Source: Vibrio sp. CB1-14 (lineage in GTDB: Bacteria; Pseudomonadota; Gammaproteobacteria; Enterobacterales; Vibrionaceae). Taken from it: a DNA stretch of 64,000 nucleotides. The stretch lies in the NCBI RefSeq assembly GCF_040412085.2, contig NZ_CP115920.1, positions 620,001 to 684,000 of the forward strand. The letters run 5' to 3'. This document shows, piece by piece, positions 9,809 through 21,066 of this stretch. The first letter of the stretch is position 1. Every line of letters begins with the position of its first letter. The notes under the pieces are model-generated. The model searched no databases. It saw only the letters and a list, made by a program, of their open reading frames with translations, and had not been told where the DNA came from. The translations under genes and the position numbers were made by a program.

Positions 9809-9946
9809 CGAAAAGCATGGCTTGTTTTAGTAGTGCATCGATGAGTTGTGCTACTATCCCATCAAAGGCTTACTGAGATAAAGCCAAAGTAAATTATGAT
9901 AAGAAGATGCTATGGCATCTTCTTTGTCACTATGTGGAGTACAGAA

Positions 9947-11377
9947 ATGAAACCCATCCTACCGAATTACAGCGACTCTGGCGTATTAATTGTTGGCGAT
10001 GTGATGCTTGATCGCTATTGGTATGGCCCAACAGGGCGTATCTCACCAGAAGCGCCAGTACCTGTAGTGAAAGTAGAAAACAACGAAGAGCGTCCGGGCG
10101 GTGCTGCGAACGTGGCTATGAACATCGCTTCTCTTGGTGGTCATGCTCACACTATTGGTTTAGTGGGTATGGATGAACCAGCGAAAGTGCTTACCGAGAC
10201 TTTGACTTCACTGAAAGTGAAATGTGACTTTGTTGCTTTGCCAGACTACCCAACCATCACCAAATTGCGTGTATTGAGCCGTGGTCAACAGCTTATCCGT
10301 CTTGATTTCGAAGACAAATTTGAGAACACGGATCCAGAGTTGGTACTGGCGAAAATGGAACAAGCGTTACCTGATGTTCGCGCCGTGATCTTATCGGATT
10401 ATGCCAAAGGCGCACTAGAACACGTTCAGCGCTATATTCAAAAAGCTAAAGCAGCCGGCGTTCCAGTATTTATTGATCCGAAAGGTGCGGATTTTGAACG
10501 CTATCGCGGCGCAACGTTGCTGACACCAAACATGACAGAGTTTGAGCATGTTGTCGGCAAGGTGAAAAACGAACAAGAGTTGATTGAAAAAGGTAATGCA
10601 CTTATCGAACAGTTCGACTTTGAGGCGCTATTGGTGACGCGAAGCGAGCACGGTATGACCTTACTGCGCCGTGGCCAAGAGCCATTCCATCTACCGACCC
10701 AGGCTAAAGAAGTCTATGACGTAACAGGTGCAGGCGATACGGTAATATCAGTATTGGCGGCATCGGTTGCAGCAGGTAAACCGCTGGATGAAGCGTGTGC
10801 ACTTGCTAACGCAGCGGCAGGTGTGGTTGTGGGTAAACTGGGTACGTCAACGCTTTCAACTATTGAGCTTGCGGAAGCTATTCACGGTAGTCAAGATACC
10901 GACTATGGCGTGATTAGTGAGCAAGCACTTATCGAAGCGGTTGCTAAAGCGCGCGCGAAAGGCGAGAAAGTAGTCATGACCAATGGCTGCTTTGATATCT
11001 TACACGCTGGCCATGTTTCTTATCTGAACCACGCAGCAGAGCTTGGCGATCGCTTGATTGTTGCGGTGAATACTGATGAATCTGTGCGTGAACTGAAAGG
11101 CCCTGGTCGCCCGGTGAATCCAACCGATCGCCGTATGGCAGTACTTGCTGGTCTCGGTGCTGTGGATTGGGTGGTTCCGTTTTCGGAAGAGACGCCACGT
11201 CGTTTGATCTCTGAAGTATTGCCTACACTTTTAGTGAAAGGCGGCGATTACAAACCAGAAGAGATTGCTGGTGGTAAGGAAGTGATTGCTGCGGGCGGTG
11301 AAGTGAAGGTGCTTAACTTCGAGGATGGCTGCTCAACCACAGAAATCATTGAAGCGATTAAAGGTGGCAGAGGCTAA
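9947..11377 (+). CDS. hldE: Bifunctional heptose 7-phosphate kinase/heptose 1-phosphate adenylyltransferase
   Basis: This 476-residue cytoplasmic enzyme carries out two steps of ADP-heptose synthesis for the lipopolysaccharide inner core. The N-terminal ribokinase-like kinase domain has [11 protein letters not shown] (about residue 51) and the catalytic DVTGAGDT (about residue 259). The C-terminal cytidylyltransferase-like domain has [12 protein letters not shown], with the HxGH motif at about residue 352. I chose ATG 9947 because GGAG lies 7 bases upstream and the length equals that of E. coli HldE (477 aa). An in-frame codon 17 codons upstream has no support. A bidirectional terminator separates it from the convergent tolC. 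Confidence 0.96.
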   Translation: MKPILPNYSDSGVLIVGDVMLDRYWYGPTGRISPEAPVPVVKVENNEERPGGAANVAMNIASLGGHAHTIGLVGMDEPAKVLTETLTSLKVKCDFVALPDYPTITKLRVLSRGQQLIRLDFEDKFENTDPELVLAKMEQALPDVRAVILSDYAKGALEHVQRYIQKAKAAGVPVFIDPKGADFERYRGATLLTPNMTEFEHVVGKVKNEQELIEKGNALIEQFDFEALLVTRSEHGMTLLRRGQEPFHLPTQAKEVYDVTGAGDTVISVLAASVAAGKPLDEACALANAAAGVVVGKLGTSTLSTIELAEAIHGSQDTDYGVISEQALIEAVAKARAKGEKVVMTNGCFDILHAGHVSYLNHAAELGDRLIVAVNTDESVRELKGPGRPVNPTDRRMAVLAGLGAVDWVVPFSEETPRRLISEVLPTLLVKGGDYKPEEIAGGKEVIAAGGEVKVLNFEDGCSTTEIIEAIKGGRG

Positions 11378-11401
11378 TTTAATCCTTTATACCAAGCTAA
11401 G

Positions 11402-11430
11402 CAAAAGGGACGCCGAGGCGTCCCTTTTTG
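11402..11430. terminator. Bidirectional terminator between hldE and tolC
   Basis: Arms AAAAGGGACGCC and GGCGTCCCTTTT enclose GA, with A and T tracts on each side. It serves the two convergent genes. Confidence 0.9.
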
Positions 11431-11447
11431 GTATTACTAACTATGAG

Positions 11448-12768
11448 TTAGTTCGCTTTCTTAAGGCCAGCATTGATATCAATGATATCTTGCTCACTCA
11501 AGGTGCCAACTGATTGACGTAGGTTTAGAACACTCACAATGTAGTCGTAACGAGCATCAGACAGGTTGCTTTCTGCATCGTACAGCGCCTGAGTTGCTTC
11601 TAGTACGTCAACGATAGTACGCGTACCCACATCAAAACCTGCTTTGGTTGCTTCCAGTGCCGATTCAGCAGAAATTACTGTCTGCTCAAATGCACGGATT
11701 GCACCGATGGAAGAGTTGATGTTGTTGTTATTCGCACGAACATTACGAACTACCGAGCGGTAAGTTTGCTCTAGCTGTTCGCTTGACTCAACGTACGCAA
11801 ACTCTGCCTGGCGGGTTTGCGAGGTAATGTTACCACCTGTATATAGCGGCACAGACAGGTTGATACCGGCGTTGAACACATTTGTTGTATCATTTCCGCC
11901 TAAAACACGAGTGTTGCTTGAGTTACGCTCATTGTCATAACCGTAACCACCATCAAGTGTAAGCTTAGGTAAATGACCAGAGCTTGCTAACGTGATGTTG
12001 TCTTTCGCAATATCTTGACCGATACGTGCTGAGAGTAAATCCAAGTTCTTCGACTGTGCTTCTTCTAGGAAGAAGGTAACGTTTTGCTCTGGGCGAGCCG
12101 CTGCGAAACGATCCGTATCAAGGACATCGATATTGTTGTGCTCTTGACCTGTGATTTCACGTAGTGCTTCGTATTGGTTCAGTAGGTTGTTTTCTGCAAC
12201 CACTTCATCGGCAAGTACGCGGTCATACTGAGCTTGCGCATCGTGTACGTCAGTAATTGCTGATAGACCTACTTCAAAACGCTGTTTAGTCTGCTCTAGC
12301 TGGCGAGCTACTGCTGCCTTGTTGGCGCGAACCGATTCAAGAGCATCTTTAGAACGCAGCACTTCAAAGTATGCTTGCGCGGTACGAAGGATTAGGGATT
12401 GTTGCGCCGCTGCATATTGAGAGTCCGCTTGACGTGCTGTTTTCTCAGCCGTGTCTAGCGTGATCCAACTTGTACGGTTGTACAGCTCTTGAGAAAAGCC
12501 AACGCCAGCTGTTAGGTTATCACTGTCTCCACCTGTGTAGTCCGCACGAGTAAAGTCATACCCAGCGGTCAAGTTGATTTGTGGTAGAAGTGTTGCACGA
12601 GCAGAATTGATCGCTTCAAATGCACGATCACGCTGAGCCGCTGCACGCAGCAACTGAGGATCGTTTTGCTTTGCTTGATCGTAGATCTCGGTTAGGGAGT
12701 CGGCCCATGCCGCTGCACTTACGCTTCCTAATGCAGCTGTAATAAAGAGTGGAAGCAGTTTTTTTCAT
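11448..12768 (-). CDS. tolC: Outer membrane efflux channel TolC, with a one-base frameshift in the signal peptide
   Basis: TolC is the trimeric outer-membrane exit duct for RND, MFS and type I export systems. The body (residues MLRAAAQRDRAF onward, 401 codons, 11448-12653) is intact, with both tandem TolC repeats: RFEVGLSAITDVHDAQAQYD in the first, FDVGTRTIVDVLEATQALYD in the second. Upstream, the same frame encodes a normal signal peptide and mature start (LLPLFITAALGSVSAAAWADS). The only plausible start, ATG at 12768 in the context ATGAAAAAAACTG, is one base out of phase because the A run is 7 long (12759-12765) instead of 6. With one A removed the product would be 439 residues starting MKKLLPLF, as expected for TolC. 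In the window sequence the in-frame codon before the run is TGA. Assembly error, true mutation or slippage are all possible. Confidence 0.9.
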
Positions 12769-12998
12769 TTGTCCTAATCCTGCCTAATACTAATAAAGGT
12801 ATGATTCACAGTTTAACTTAAATTGGCCGTAATTCACTCGAAACTTTGCACTTTTTTACGCAAGCTCACCAAAAGTTGAGACAAATAATTAACCAGAATC
12901 AAATTAATTTTGAATTTTTACGTGAAAAATTGAGCCGTGTCCTTGGTAGTCGCTCTATTCCTTGAGTAAACTATAAGGTTCACGGAAGCCAGAGGTCG

Positions 12999-13625
12999 AT
13001 GATGAAAGACGGATTACAGCCAAACGAACAGTATACGTCGCAAGACGTAGAGGTTGTGTCAAAACAAACCGTATTTAAAGGTTTTTTTGAAATGGTTCAG
13101 TTTCGCTTCAAGCATAAACGCTTTGAAGGGGGCTGGAGTGCATTAATTGACCGAGAAATGTTTGTTCGTGGTGATGCAGCCGCTATGCTGCCTTATGATC
13201 CGATTACTGACCAAGTCGTGCTTATTGAACAAATCCGTGTTGGCGCTCTCGAGCATCCTAATCCGTGGCAAATAGAAATTGTTGCCGGCATTGTCGATAA
13301 GCAAGAGAGTATCGAAGAGCTGGTTTGCCGTGAAGCAGTGGAAGAAGCGGGCGTTGATGTAAAGCAATTGGTGCCGATCACGCGCTATTACCCATCTTCA
13401 GGTGGCTGTAATGAGCGTATTTCCGTGTTTGTTGGCTATGTTGATGCGACGCAAGCGTCTGGCGTACATGGTCTGGAAAGTGAAGGTGAAGATATTCGCG
13501 TAAGCGTGGTATCTCGCGAACGTGCATACCAAATGGTGGAGAGTGGCGAGATTGAAAATGGCGCCTCCATTATCGCCTTACAATGGCTACAACTGAATTA
13601 CCAAAAGCTCAAGCAGCAATGGTAG
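12999..13625 (+). CDS. nudF: ADP-ribose pyrophosphatase (Nudix hydrolase)
   Basis: This 208-residue enzyme hydrolyses ADP-ribose to AMP and ribose 5-phosphate. The Nudix box GIVDKQESIEELVCREAVEEAG is present at about residues 97-118 with its REVEE-type metal ligands. The C-terminus (ENGASIIALQWLQLNYQKLK) closely follows E. coli NudF. The AGAGG ribosome site precedes two adjacent ATG codons; the first is used here. It is the first gene of nudF-yqiB-cpdA-yqiA, the same order as in E. coli, and is divergent from tolC. Confidence 0.95.
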   Translation: MMKDGLQPNEQYTSQDVEVVSKQTVFKGFFEMVQFRFKHKRFEGGWSALIDREMFVRGDAAAMLPYDPITDQVVLIEQIRVGALEHPNPWQIEIVAGIVDKQESIEELVCREAVEEAGVDVKQLVPITRYYPSSGGCNERISVFVGYVDATQASGVHGLESEGEDIRVSVVSRERAYQMVESGEIENGASIIALQWLQLNYQKLKQQW

Positions 13626-13636
13626 AGGGAATTTTT

Positions 13637-14083
13637 ATGGCTCGCGTTGTCGATACTAATACGTATCATGTTGATCTTGCTGAGTTAATGCGTGTCTATG
13701 AAACCAACTACGCTAAGCTCAATCGCTTGATCCCGACACAGCCAGAAGTTGGGGATGTACGCTGTTATCAAGCGGGCTCACTGACTTACCAGTTAGAAGT
13801 GCGAGAAGTGACGAAGTACACAACATTGGTTGAAATTTTCCAAGATGATGAGCTTCCTGTTTTCCCATTGCCTAAAATGACCGTTAGGCTCTATCACGAT
13901 GCAAAAGTGGCAGAGGTAAGTGATTGTGAAAACGCGTCTCGCGTCCAAGCAAGGTACGATTACCCCAACGCAAAAATGCATCAAAAGGACGAAAAATTTC
14001 AGTTTAATCAGTTTTTAAGTGATTGGCTGACGTTCTGTTTAAAAAATGGCATTAGTCGAGCTCCGATCATGTATCGCAGCTAA
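13637..14083 (+). CDS. yqiB: YqiB family protein (DUF1249)
   Basis: This 148-residue cytoplasmic protein of the DUF1249/YqiB family is recognised by LAELMRVYETNYAKLNRLIP, the YTTLVEI segment and its position between nudF and cpdA. Its biochemical role is unknown. I chose ATG 13637 because AGAGGGA lies directly upstream (spacing about 6), which also places it 11 bases after the nudF stop. In-frame starts inside nudF exist but are unlikely. Confidence 0.85.
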   Translation: MARVVDTNTYHVDLAELMRVYETNYAKLNRLIPTQPEVGDVRCYQAGSLTYQLEVREVTKYTTLVEIFQDDELPVFPLPKMTVRLYHDAKVAEVSDCENASRVQARYDYPNAKMHQKDEKFQFNQFLSDWLTFCLKNGISRAPIMYRS

Positions 14084-14113
14084 CAAGAATTATAATTTCA
14101 GGTTTTTAATATT

Positions 14114-14938
14114 TTGAACACAACACCCAGTGATGAATCTCAGTTAAGTAGCGTTAGGTTGCTGCAATTAACGGACACGCATCTGTTTGCGCCTGATGAT
14201 GGTTGCTTACTGAGTGTTAATACCCAAGATAGTTTTCACGCCGTCGTAGCGGAAGTTATGCAGCAAGGCATACCGTTTGATGCCTTGCTTGCGACGGGCG
14301 ATATTTCTCAGGATCATACCGAAGCGTCGTATCAAAAATTTGTCGATGGTATCGAACCGTTAGGCTTGCCTTGTTATTGGCTGCCTGGCAACCATGACTA
14401 TAAGCCGTGCATGAACAGTGTCGTGAGCGCACCGCTTATTCAAGATGTGACTTACGCATTGCTCGGTGAGCATTGGCAAGTATTGTTGCTTGATTCGCAA
14501 GTGGTTGGTGTGCCTCACGGTAGGCTCAGTGACAGTCAGTTGGACTTTTTAGATCGTAAACTGACCGAGCACAGCGACAGACATACATTAGTGCTATTGC
14601 ATCACCACCCGATGCTGGTGAATAGTGCATGGCTTGACCAACACTCGCTCAAAGATGCGCACGAGTTTTGGCAGGTAGTTGAAAAGCACAACAATGTACG
14701 CGCTGTATTGTGTGGCCATATCCATCAAGAGTTGGATCACATTCGCAATGATGTTCGCGTGCTTGCAACACCATCAACGTGTGTGCAGTTTAAACCAAAC
14801 TCTAATGAGTTTGCGCTTGATACTTGCTCACCAGGTTGGCGCGAGTTAGAGCTTTGTGCTGATGGAGAGGTAAAAACAACGGTAAAAAGGCTGCCGCATG
14901 GCGCATTTCGTCCTGACTTTAACGCGGAAGGTTACTAA
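14114..14938 (+). CDS. cpdA: 3',5'-cyclic AMP phosphodiesterase CpdA
   Basis: This 274-residue metallophosphoesterase hydrolyses cAMP and so tunes CRP signalling. Metal-binding motifs are in order: LTDTHLF, ATGDISQDHT, GNHDYKP, HHHPMLV and CGHIHQELD. The conserved tail TPSTCVQFKPNSNEFALDT matches E. coli CpdA. The start is a TTG (14114) with only an AGG-type ribosome site; no ATG fits the alignment, so weak initiation is likely. The next gene overlaps its stop (TAATG). Confidence 0.93.
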   Translation: MNTTPSDESQLSSVRLLQLTDTHLFAPDDGCLLSVNTQDSFHAVVAEVMQQGIPFDALLATGDISQDHTEASYQKFVDGIEPLGLPCYWLPGNHDYKPCMNSVVSAPLIQDVTYALLGEHWQVLLLDSQVVGVPHGRLSDSQLDFLDRKLTEHSDRHTLVLLHHHPMLVNSAWLDQHSLKDAHEFWQVVEKHNNVRAVLCGHIHQELDHIRNDVRVLATPSTCVQFKPNSNEFALDTCSPGWRELELCADGEVKTTVKRLPHGAFRPDFNAEGY

Positions 14939-15525
14939 TGAGCGTAAAGCGTCCACTGCTTCTTTATATCCACGGCTTTAACAGCTCACCCAAGTCGTTT
15001 AAGGCGCAAGCCATGTTGGCGTATTGTCAGCAGGCGAGACCCGATATCAAAGTTGTCGTACCGCAAATGCCGTGCTTTCCAGAGCAGGCTGCCCGTTACC
15101 TTGAGCAGATCGTGACGCAATACCAAGCGGACTACCAGATAGCACTGGTTGGGAGCTCACTGGGGGGATACTTGTCAACCTGGCTCAATCATCATTATGG
15201 CTTTAAAGCCGTATTGATAAACCCAGCGGTTAAACCTTACGAGTTATTGCTCGACTTCCTCGGTGAACAGCAAAACCCATATACTAACGAACGTTACACG
15301 TTGGAAGCGAAACACATTGATGATCTAAAAGCACTCGATGTCGAGACCATTCAATCACCTGATGATTTTTGGCTGTTGCAGCAAGAGGGCGATGAAGTTC
15401 TAGATTATCGCCAGGCAGTCGACAAGTATCGCCAATGCATGCAAACTGTCGAGGAAAATGGCGATCATAGCTTTGTCGGTTTTGAACGATTCCCTGAACA
15501 GATTATCCGCTTCTTAGGCCTGTAA
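14938..15525 (+). CDS. yqiA: YqiA-type esterase (alpha/beta hydrolase)
   Basis: This 195-residue alpha/beta hydrolase has YIHGFNSSPKSFKA at the N-terminus (oxyanion region), the nucleophile elbow GSSLGGYLS (about residue 79) and a late HSFVGFER histidine. It belongs to the YqiA family, which shows carboxylesterase activity on short-chain substrates. It overlaps cpdA by one base and sits upstream of parE, as in E. coli. A short hairpin (GTCTCC...GGAGAC, 15540-15557) follows. Confidence 0.92.
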   Translation: MSVKRPLLLYIHGFNSSPKSFKAQAMLAYCQQARPDIKVVVPQMPCFPEQAARYLEQIVTQYQADYQIALVGSSLGGYLSTWLNHHYGFKAVLINPAVKPYELLLDFLGEQQNPYTNERYTLEAKHIDDLKALDVETIQSPDDFWLLQQEGDEVLDYRQAVDKYRQCMQTVEENGDHSFVGFERFPEQIIRFLGL

Positions 15526-15761
15526 TCGTCGCTTTTTTCGTCTCCCCTTGAGGAGACAGTCATAATTTTCCCTCCAACTTCTGCGTGAAACTTGACAACA
15601 CCTGCATTGGGCCAGACTATGATGTGTCTGTACTTACGCGTAGCCCGCAGTGGTGCACTAGTCAACGATGCACGACTGAACAAACGGGCCAGCGACTTTA
15701 AGTCGCAATCTCTATTTTTGCTGCTAAGTATCAATCATTATTTGAGTAAAATTTCCGTATT

Positions 15762-17642
15762 ATGACAGAACAATATAATGCTGGAGCCATTGAGGTTCTC
15801 AATGGTCTTGAGCCAGTACGTCGCCGACCAGGGATGTATACGGATACAGCGCGCCCAAACCATTTGGGCCAAGAAGTTATCGATAACAGTGTCGATGAAG
15901 CGCTAGCCGGACATGCCTCTAAGGTACAAGTCATTCTGCATGCCGACCAATCGCTAGAAGTGATTGATGATGGTCGTGGTATGCCCGTCGATATCCACCC
16001 TGAAGAGAAGATTTCAGGTGTTGAGCTTATTTTCTGTAAGCTCCACGCGGGTGGCAAGTTCTCGAACAAAAACTATCAATTCTCCGGCGGTTTGCACGGG
16101 GTTGGTATCTCCGTGGTTAACGCACTTTCGAAACGCGTTGAAGTGGCAGTGCGTCGCGACGGCCAAGTGTATGAAATGGCCTTTGAGCACGGTAATAAAG
16201 TTCAGGAGCTGACAGTCACTGGCACTTGTGGTCGCCGTAATCGCGGTACCAGCGTTCATTTCTGGCCTGATGTGAGCTATTTTGACTCGGCGAACTTCTC
16301 GGTCACTCGTCTGGTGAACAACCTGCGTGCGAAAGCGGTGTTGTGTCCGGGTCTGGAAATTACCTTTACCGATAAGGTAAATGGCAAAGACTATAACTGG
16401 TACTACGAAGATGGTCTAAAAGACTATCTAGCGGAAGGCGTAAAAGGTTACGCAGTCCTACCTGAAGCACCATTTACCGGCGAATTTACCGCAGAGACTG
16501 AAGCGGCAACCTGGGCTGTGATCTGGCAGCCAGAAGGCGGTGAGATGATCACCGAAAGCTATGTTAACTTGATCCCAACAGCTCAAGGCGGTACGCACGT
16601 TAATGGTCTGCGTCAAGGCTTACTGGATGCGATGCGCGAGTTCTGTGAGTTCCGTAATTTGCTTCCTCGTGGCGTTAAGCTAACCGGTGATGACGTATTT
16701 GAGCGATGCTCATACGTACTGTCTATTAAGATGCAAGATCCGCAGTTTGCAGGACAAACTAAAGAGCGCCTCTCTTCTCGTCAGTGTGCTGCGTTTGTTT
16801 CTGGCGTGGTCAAAGATGCGTTTAGCCTATGGCTAAATGAAAAGCCTCAGCTTGCTGAGCAATTGGCAGAAGTCTGTATTGCCAACGCGCATCGTCGTAT
16901 GCGTGCCAGTAAAAAAGTGGTGCGTAAGAAGGTAGCTTCTGGTCCTGCACTACCGGGTAAGCTGACGGATTGTTCACAACAAGATCTTAACCGCACCGAA
17001 ATTTTCTTCGTGGAGGGTGACTCGGCGGGTGGCAGTGCCAAGCAGGCACGCGATCGTGAGTTCCAAGCAGTGATGCCATTGCGTGGTAAAATCCTCAATA
17101 CATGGGAAGTATCGGCAGACCAAGTTTTGGCGTCGCAAGAAGTACACGACATCTCCGTGGCTTTGGGTATTGACCCAGATACCGAAAACCTTGATGGTCT
17201 TCGCTACGGTAAAGTCTGTATCCTTGCCGATGCGGACTCGGATGGTCTGCACATTGCGACGCTTCTATGTGCACTCTTTACTAAACACTTCCGTTCATTG
17301 GTTGCCGCCGGGCACGTCTATGTCGCAATGCCACCACTGTATCGTATCGATTGTGGTAAAGAGGTGTTCTACGCCCTTGATGACGATGAAAAAGATGGCG
17401 TGCTTGAACGTCTGAGCAAGAAAAAAGCGAAGATCAACGTCCAACGATTTAAAGGTCTGGGTGAGATGAACCCATTGCAGCTGCGTGAAACCACGATGGA
17501 TCCAAATACCCGTCGCTTGGTGCAGTTGACCATTGATGATGACGAAGCCACCAATGAGATGATGGATATGCTGCTTGGTAAAAAGCGTGCTGACGATCGT
17601 CGTAGCTGGCTACAAAACAACGGTGACATGGCTGAGGTATAA
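15762..17642 (+). CDS. parE: DNA topoisomerase IV subunit B
   Basis: This 626-residue ATPase subunit of topoisomerase IV decatenates replicated chromosomes. The GHKL ATPase motifs are [32 protein letters not shown] and [15 protein letters not shown]. The TOPRIM domain has [19 protein letters not shown] and DADSDGLHI. Length is near the E. coli protein (630 aa). The parC ATG lies two bases after its stop, so the two subunits are co-translated. The upstream region holds a TTGACA (15592) but no well-spaced -10. Confidence 0.97.
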   Translation: MTEQYNAGAIEVLNGLEPVRRRPGMYTDTARPNHLGQEVIDNSVDEALAGHASKVQVILHADQSLEVIDDGRGMPVDIHPEEKISGVELIFCKLHAGGKFSNKNYQFSGGLHGVGISVVNALSKRVEVAVRRDGQVYEMAFEHGNKVQELTVTGTCGRRNRGTSVHFWPDVSYFDSANFSVTRLVNNLRAKAVLCPGLEITFTDKVNGKDYNWYYEDGLKDYLAEGVKGYAVLPEAPFTGEFTAETEAATWAVIWQPEGGEMITESYVNLIPTAQGGTHVNGLRQGLLDAMREFCEFRNLLPRGVKLTGDDVFERCSYVLSIKMQDPQFAGQTKERLSSRQCAAFVSGVVKDAFSLWLNEKPQLAEQLAEVCIANAHRRMRASKKVVRKKVASGPALPGKLTDCSQQDLNRTEIFFVEGDSAGGSAKQARDREFQAVMPLRGKILNTWEVSADQVLASQEVHDISVALGIDPDTENLDGLRYGKVCILADADSDGLHIATLLCALFTKHFRSLVAAGHVYVAMPPLYRIDCGKEVFYALDDDEKDGVLERLSKKKAKINVQRFKGLGEMNPLQLRETTMDPNTRRLVQLTIDDDEATNEMMDMLLGKKRADDRRSWLQNNGDMAEV

Positions 17643-17644
17643 CA

Positions 17645-19921
17645 ATGTCGACTGAAATGTCTTTTGATGGTGTAGAACAGCTGCCTCTGCGAAAGTTCAC
17701 TGAAGACGCCTATCTGAATTACTCAATGTACGTGATTATGGATCGTGCATTGCCTTACATCGGTGATGGATTAAAACCCGTGCAACGCCGCATTATCTAT
17801 GCGATGTCTGAGCTGGGTCTGTCCGCATCGGCGAAATACAAAAAATCTGCACGTACCGTTGGTGATGTGTTGGGTAAATATCACCCACACGGCGACTCTG
17901 CGTGTTATGAAGCCATGGTATTGATGGCTCAGCCATTCTCATATCGCTACCCATTGGTGGACGGTCAAGGTAACTGGGGTGCCCCAGATGATCCTAAATC
18001 GTTCGCGGCAATGCGTTATACCGAAGCCAAGCTGTCTAAGTTTGCTGAAGTTTTGCTGGGTGAAGTTGGCCAAGGCACGGTTGAGTGGCAGCCAAACTTT
18101 GACGGCACGATGAAAGAGCCGAAGATCTTACCGGCACGATTGCCCCATATCTTGCTTAATGGCATTACGGGTATCGCAGTTGGTATGGCTACTGATATCC
18201 CACCGCATAATATGCGTGAGATTGCCGACGCGACAATTCATCTTATTGATAAGCCAAAATCTGAGCTTGCTGAGGTGATGGAGTTTGTTAAAGGGCCGGA
18301 TTACCCGACTGAAGCTGAAATCATTTCACCGCAAGCCGACCTAGAGAAAATCTATCGTACGGGTCGTGGTAGCGTGAAGATGCGTGCAGTGTGGCACAAA
18401 GAGGGCTCGGAGATTGTGATCACTGCGCTGCCACATCAGGTTTCTGGCGCTAAGCTTTTGGAGCAGATTGCAAACCAGATGCGAGCGAAGAAGCTGCCTA
18501 TGGTAGACGATCTTCGTGATGAGTCTGATCACGAAAACCCAACGCGTATCGTTGTGGTGCCGCGCTCAAACCGCATTGATTGCGACCAGCTTATGAATCA
18601 TTTGTTCGCATCGACCGATCTTGAGAAGAACTTCCGTGTGAACCTCAACATGATTGGTCTCGATAACCGTCCACAAGTGAAAGGTCTGATACAGATCTTA
18701 ACAGAGTGGATTGAGTATCGCCGTGAGACAGTGCGCAAGCGTCTTCAGTATCGTCTAGACAAGATCCTTGCTCGTTTGCACATCCTTGAAGGTTTGTTGG
18801 TTGCGTACCTCAACCTTGATGAAGTGATTGAGATTATCCGTACTGAGGACGAACCAAAAGCCGTACTGATGGCGCGCTTCGGGATTACGGATATTCAAGC
18901 GGATGCGATTCTGGACACCAAACTTCGCCACCTTGCGAAGCTAGAAGAAATGAAGATCCGCGGTGAACAAGGCGAGCTTGAGAAAGAGCGTGAGAAGCTT
19001 GAAAAGCTACTTGGCTCTGAGCGTCGTATGAACACGCTATTGAAGAAAGAAATCCAAGCTGACGCTGAGAAATACGGTGACGATCGCCGCTCTCCAATCG
19101 TTGAGCGTGCAGAAGCGAAAGCGATGACCGAGCGTGACTTGGTACCAAGCGAACCAATCACTGTTGTGCTTTCGGAGAAAGGTTGGATCCGTCACGCGAA
19201 AGGCCACGATGTGGATGCGAGCGGGCTCAACTACAAAGCGGGCGATAAATTCTTAGCCTCCGCTAAAGGTAAGAGTAGTCAGCCAGCGGTATTCCTTGGC
19301 AGTGATGGGCGCAGTTACTCGTTGGAGTCACACTCGTTGCCATCGGCTCGTAGCCAAGGTGAACCAATTACAGGTCGACTCAACATCAGTGCTGGCTCAA
19401 CAGTGCGCCAAGTCGTGATGGGTGAAGAAGATCAGCTATGGTTGATTGGCTCAGATGCGGGTTATGGCTTTGTGTGTAAAGGTAGTGATCTGCTATCGAA
19501 GAACCGCAGCGGTAAAGCGTTGGTGACTCTGCCACAAGCTTCTGAAGTGATGACGCCAGCAACGGTTGGCGATCTTGAGTCAGACGAAATCTTAGCGATC
19601 ACCAACCAAGGCCGTATGCTACTGTTCCCGATTAAAGATTTGCCGCAGTTAGGCAAAGGTAAAGGGAACAAGATCATCAACATTCCATCGGCTAAGGCTA
19701 AAGCGCGTGAGGAGTTTGTCTCTCACTTGATGGCATTGCCACAAGGTGTATCCATTACCCTTTATGCGGGTAAGCGCAAGCTTGGACTGAAAGCGAGTGA
19801 TCTGGATAACTTCCGTGGTGAGCGTGGGCGTCGTGGCGGGCTACTACCAAGAGGTCTTCAGCGTGTGACTCGTATTGAGGTAGATACTGGTAACGCACCA
19901 GAAGCTGCTATCGAAGAATAG
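17645..19921 (+). CDS. parC: DNA topoisomerase IV subunit A
   Basis: This 758-residue breakage-reunion subunit has its catalytic tyrosine in [11 protein letters not shown] (about residue 125). The quinolone-resistance determining region reads [12 protein letters not shown], with Ser85 and Glu89 (E. coli Ser80/Glu84) both in the susceptible form. The C-terminal beta-pinwheel region is present ([19 protein letters not shown]). A strong terminator follows. Identity is certain. Confidence 0.97.
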   Translation: MSTEMSFDGVEQLPLRKFTEDAYLNYSMYVIMDRALPYIGDGLKPVQRRIIYAMSELGLSASAKYKKSARTVGDVLGKYHPHGDSACYEAMVLMAQPFSYRYPLVDGQGNWGAPDDPKSFAAMRYTEAKLSKFAEVLLGEVGQGTVEWQPNFDGTMKEPKILPARLPHILLNGITGIAVGMATDIPPHNMREIADATIHLIDKPKSELAEVMEFVKGPDYPTEAEIISPQADLEKIYRTGRGSVKMRAVWHKEGSEIVITALPHQVSGAKLLEQIANQMRAKKLPMVDDLRDESDHENPTRIVVVPRSNRIDCDQLMNHLFASTDLEKNFRVNLNMIGLDNRPQVKGLIQILTEWIEYRRETVRKRLQYRLDKILARLHILEGLLVAYLNLDEVIEIIRTEDEPKAVLMARFGITDIQADAILDTKLRHLAKLEEMKIRGEQGELEKEREKLEKLLGSERRMNTLLKKEIQADAEKYGDDRRSPIVERAEAKAMTERDLVPSEPITVVLSEKGWIRHAKGHDVDASGLNYKAGDKFLASAKGKSSQPAVFLGSDGRSYSLESHSLPSARSQGEPITGRLNISAGSTVRQVVMGEEDQLWLIGSDAGYGFVCKGSDLLSKNRSGKALVTLPQASEVMTPATVGDLESDEILAITNQGRMLLFPIKDLPQLGKGKGNKIINIPSAKAKAREEFVSHLMALPQGVSITLYAGKRKLGLKASDLDNFRGERGRRGGLLPRGLQRVTRIEVDTGNAPEAAIEE

Positions 19922-19933
19922 TAAGCGAATAAA

Positions 19934-19969
19934 ACAAAAAACCTCCGACACTGTCGGAGGTTTTTTTAT
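19934..19969. terminator. Terminator between parC and degS
   Basis: The hairpin has arms AAAAAACCTCCGACA and TGTCGGAGGTTTTTTT with a 1-2 base loop. It can serve both convergent genes. Confidence 0.92.
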
Positions 19970-20001
19970 ATCTGCTATAAAGTACTAAGTCTAGCGATGC
20001 G

Positions 20002-21066
20002 CTAGTCTCGGCTGTCTTCACCCACAGTGACCGGTAAGATAAGCTCCTTGCCGTCCCGCAGCAGTTTCACGTCAACCGTAGTGCCGGGTCTCAGGTCGGT
20101 AACTAAATCCAAAACGCCTTGACGGCCATTCAGTTTATTGCCGTCAATCATTAGGACGATGTCTTGCACTTCAATACCGGCTTTGGCAGCCGGCCCTTCA
20201 GGATCAAGCCCTAGCACTATGATGCCACCAATGTGTTCATTGCCGAGTAGGCGAGCAGTGACGGAGTTAATATCTTGGCCATCAATGCCAATATAGCCGC
20301 GGATAACGCGTCCATCAGCGATGATTTTTTCCATGATTTTACTCGCCAACTGATAAGGAATAGCAAATGAAATACCGTAGGTTTCTAAATCAGTTGCTTG
20401 CTGGAATGAGGCGGTGTTAATACCAACAAGCTCACCAAGCGTATTTACCAATGCACCCCCTGAGTTACCTTGGTTGATAGCTGCGTCGGTTTGGATGAAG
20501 GCTTGAATACCGCCAGCGCTAATGGATGAGCGTCCAGTGGCAGAGATGATGCCGAAGGTGGTGGTCTGTCCTAAGTTGTATGGATTACCAATCGCCAGTA
20601 CCACATCGCCAACTTTTGGTGAGTAGTTTGGATTGAGTGGGATTACAGGGAGGTTCCCCCCTTCAATGCGCAGTACCGCAATGTCGGTGCGCTGATCTTT
20701 ACCAACAAGCTGGGCAGCAGCAACGCGCCCATCTTGCAGTGCGACAATGATCTGGTCAGCATTGGCGACGACGTGATAATTGGTAATGATGTAGCCTTTA
20801 TCACTGACGATTACGCCTGAGCCTAGACCTTGTGTTGACAGTGTGGTGCGATCGCTCTCTTTATACTGACGACTGTAAATATTGACGACTGCAGGCGCCG
20901 CCTTGCGTACTGCTTGATTAAATGAGACTTGCTGAGATTGATCGTATTCAGGTTGCGAGACGATATTATTCGGTATGACGTTTTGTCTGAGGGAAGGTAC
21001 CGCTAGTAGCACTAAGAGCGCCGTAATAAGACCCATAGATACAGAGCGGATTAAAAAGTTCAGCAT
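20002..21066 (-). CDS. degS: Periplasmic stress-sensing serine protease DegS
   Basis: This 354-residue inner-membrane-anchored trypsin-like protease cuts RseA to release sigma E when its PDZ domain binds C-termini of misfolded porins. It has an N-terminal membrane anchor (residues about 7-25), the catalytic triad in ITNYHVV, RTDIAVLRI and NQGNSGGALV, and a single PDZ domain at about residues 255-345. One PDZ domain plus an uncleaved anchor separates it from DegQ next door. The degQ-degS order, same strand, is as in E. coli. Confidence 0.95.
   Translation of the reverse strand: MLNFLIRSVSMGLITALLVLLAVPSLRQNVIPNNIVSQPEYDQSQQVSFNQAVRKAAPAVVNIYSRQYKESDRTTLSTQGLGSGVIVSDKGYIITNYHVVANADQIIVALQDGRVAAAQLVGKDQRTDIAVLRIEGGNLPVIPLNPNYSPKVGDVVLAIGNPYNLGQTTTFGIISATGRSSISAGGIQAFIQTDAAINQGNSGGALVNTLGELVGINTASFQQATDLETYGISFAIPYQLASKIMEKIIADGRVIRGYIGIDGQDINSVTARLLGNEHIGGIIVLGLDPEGPAAKAGIEVQDIVLMIDGNKLNGRQGVLDLVTDLRPGTTVDVKLLRDGKELILPVTVGEDSRD

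Noticed and set aside
12759..12765. Programmed ribosomal frameshifting as the explanation of the tolC run
   Set aside because: The zero frame after ATG is AAA AAA ACT, which does not give a standard -1 slippery heptamer in phase, and a +1 shift would be needed. Seven A residues are also short for efficient transcriptional slippage. It is kept only as one possibility in the finding.
17645..19921. Quinolone-resistance substitutions in ParC
   Set aside because: Ser85 and Glu89 are both in the susceptible form.
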